In this document: one piece after another, positions 5,326-5,444 of the stretch
How positions within the stretch are numbered: the stretch's first letter is position 1
How the letters are laid out: each line of letters begins with the position of its first letter
From: DATDYB01 sp036517115
GTDB lineage: Bacteria; Patescibacteriota; Minisyncoccia; Phycocordibacterales; PALSA-1337
DNA length: 5,444 nucleotides
NCBI GenBank assembly: GCA_036517115.1
Contig: DATDYB010000018.1
Coordinates: forward strand, 1 to 5,444
Reading direction: 5' to 3'
Notes under the pieces: model-generated
Seen by the model: the letters and a program-made list of their open reading frames with translations, nothing else
The model's database searches: none
What the model was told of the DNA's origin: nothing
Program-made: the position numbers and the translations under genes

Positions 5326-5340
5326 AATCACCCGGTGATT
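5326..5340. repeat. Perfect 15-base palindrome upstream of the HTH gene
   Basis: AATCACC (5326-5332) and GGTGATT (5334-5340) are perfect inverted copies around one central C. The palindrome lies 14 bases before the ATG of the partial HTH protein. It could be an operator for autoregulation or part of a mobile-element end; the sequence does not decide between these. Confidence 0.55.
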
Positions 5341-5354
5341 TAGGATGATTTCAT

Positions 5355-5444
5355 ATGCCATATACAACTCATAAACATATGCCCCGGATTCGTAGGGATG
5401 CCGCAGACCTGGTAAGGAGAGGTTGGTCGACTCGCAAGGTAGCC
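5355..5444 (+). CDS. Partial HTH protein, probably transposase N-terminus (3' end cut by window)
   Basis: ATG at 5355 opens a frame to the window edge giving 30 residues, beginning MPYTTHKHMPRIRRDAAD and continuing LVRRGWSTRKVA. The basic, helical stretch followed by GWSTRKVA is what the first two helices of a homeodomain-like HTH look like. From memory, N-termini beginning MPYTT with a nearby HMP or HLP occur in transposase- or integrase-like proteins of Parcubacteria, with a DDE catalytic domain downstream. I cannot check this here, and the diagnostic part lies outside the window. AGGA at 5342-5345 could serve as ribosome binding site at a rather long spacing. It diverges from the receiver-like operon. 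The function is tentative; that a coding region starts here is likely. Confidence 0.6.
   Translation, partial: MPYTTHKHMPRIRRDAADLVRRGWSTRKVA

Noticed and set aside
1..5444. CRISPR array, tRNA, rRNA or a known riboswitch
   Set aside because: No regularly spaced direct repeats, no cloverleaf or rRNA-like blocks, and no known riboswitch core were seen in the intergenic regions, all of which are under 300 bases.

Overview
The window reads as bacterial housekeeping chromosome with one accessory corner. Stop codons are standard (recR and the receiver-like gene end in TGA, so TGA is not recoded). Genes are tightly packed and several have weak or absent Shine-Dalgarno sequences. The partial HTH protein at the right edge has an N-terminus that I associate, from memory only, with transposase-like genes of Parcubacteria/Patescibacteria (CPR). 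I therefore lean towards a Patescibacteria-type genome, with low certainty. A complete B. subtilis-type PurF would then be notable, because many members of that group lack de novo purine synthesis.

Left part, + strand (1-2112): the C-terminal two thirds of the replicative helicase DnaB (cut by the window edge) is followed by a 147-base intergenic region holding a large imperfect inverted repeat. The right arm of this repeat ends inside the recR start codon. recR (recombination mediator) comes next. A well-formed promoter, whose -35 box overlaps the recR stop codon, then drives a 101-residue protein of unknown function that has its own terminator.

Middle, - strand (2150-4020): two terminators lie back to back between the convergent orphan gene and purF. 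purF encodes amidophosphoribosyltransferase with the Cys nucleophile, a short propeptide and four candidate Fe-S cysteines. Upstream of it, in the same direction, is rplU (ribosomal protein L21) with its own terminator, so purF and rplU look like separate units. No rpmA follows rplU.

Right part (4030-5444): a two-gene - strand operon, with the genes overlapping by ATGA, encodes a degenerate response-regulator-like receiver domain that lacks the phosphoacceptor Asp, followed by a 262-residue helical protein of unknown function. A strong terminator closes the operon. A divergent intergenic region with a promoter-like TTGACA box, short repeats and a palindrome separates it from the first 30 codons of a + strand HTH protein, probably the start of an insertion sequence.

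The most unusual items are the inverted-repeat structure wrapped around the recR start, the phosphorylation-dead receiver coupled to an unknown partner, and the strongly promoted orphan gene. No rRNA, tRNA or CRISPR array was seen.
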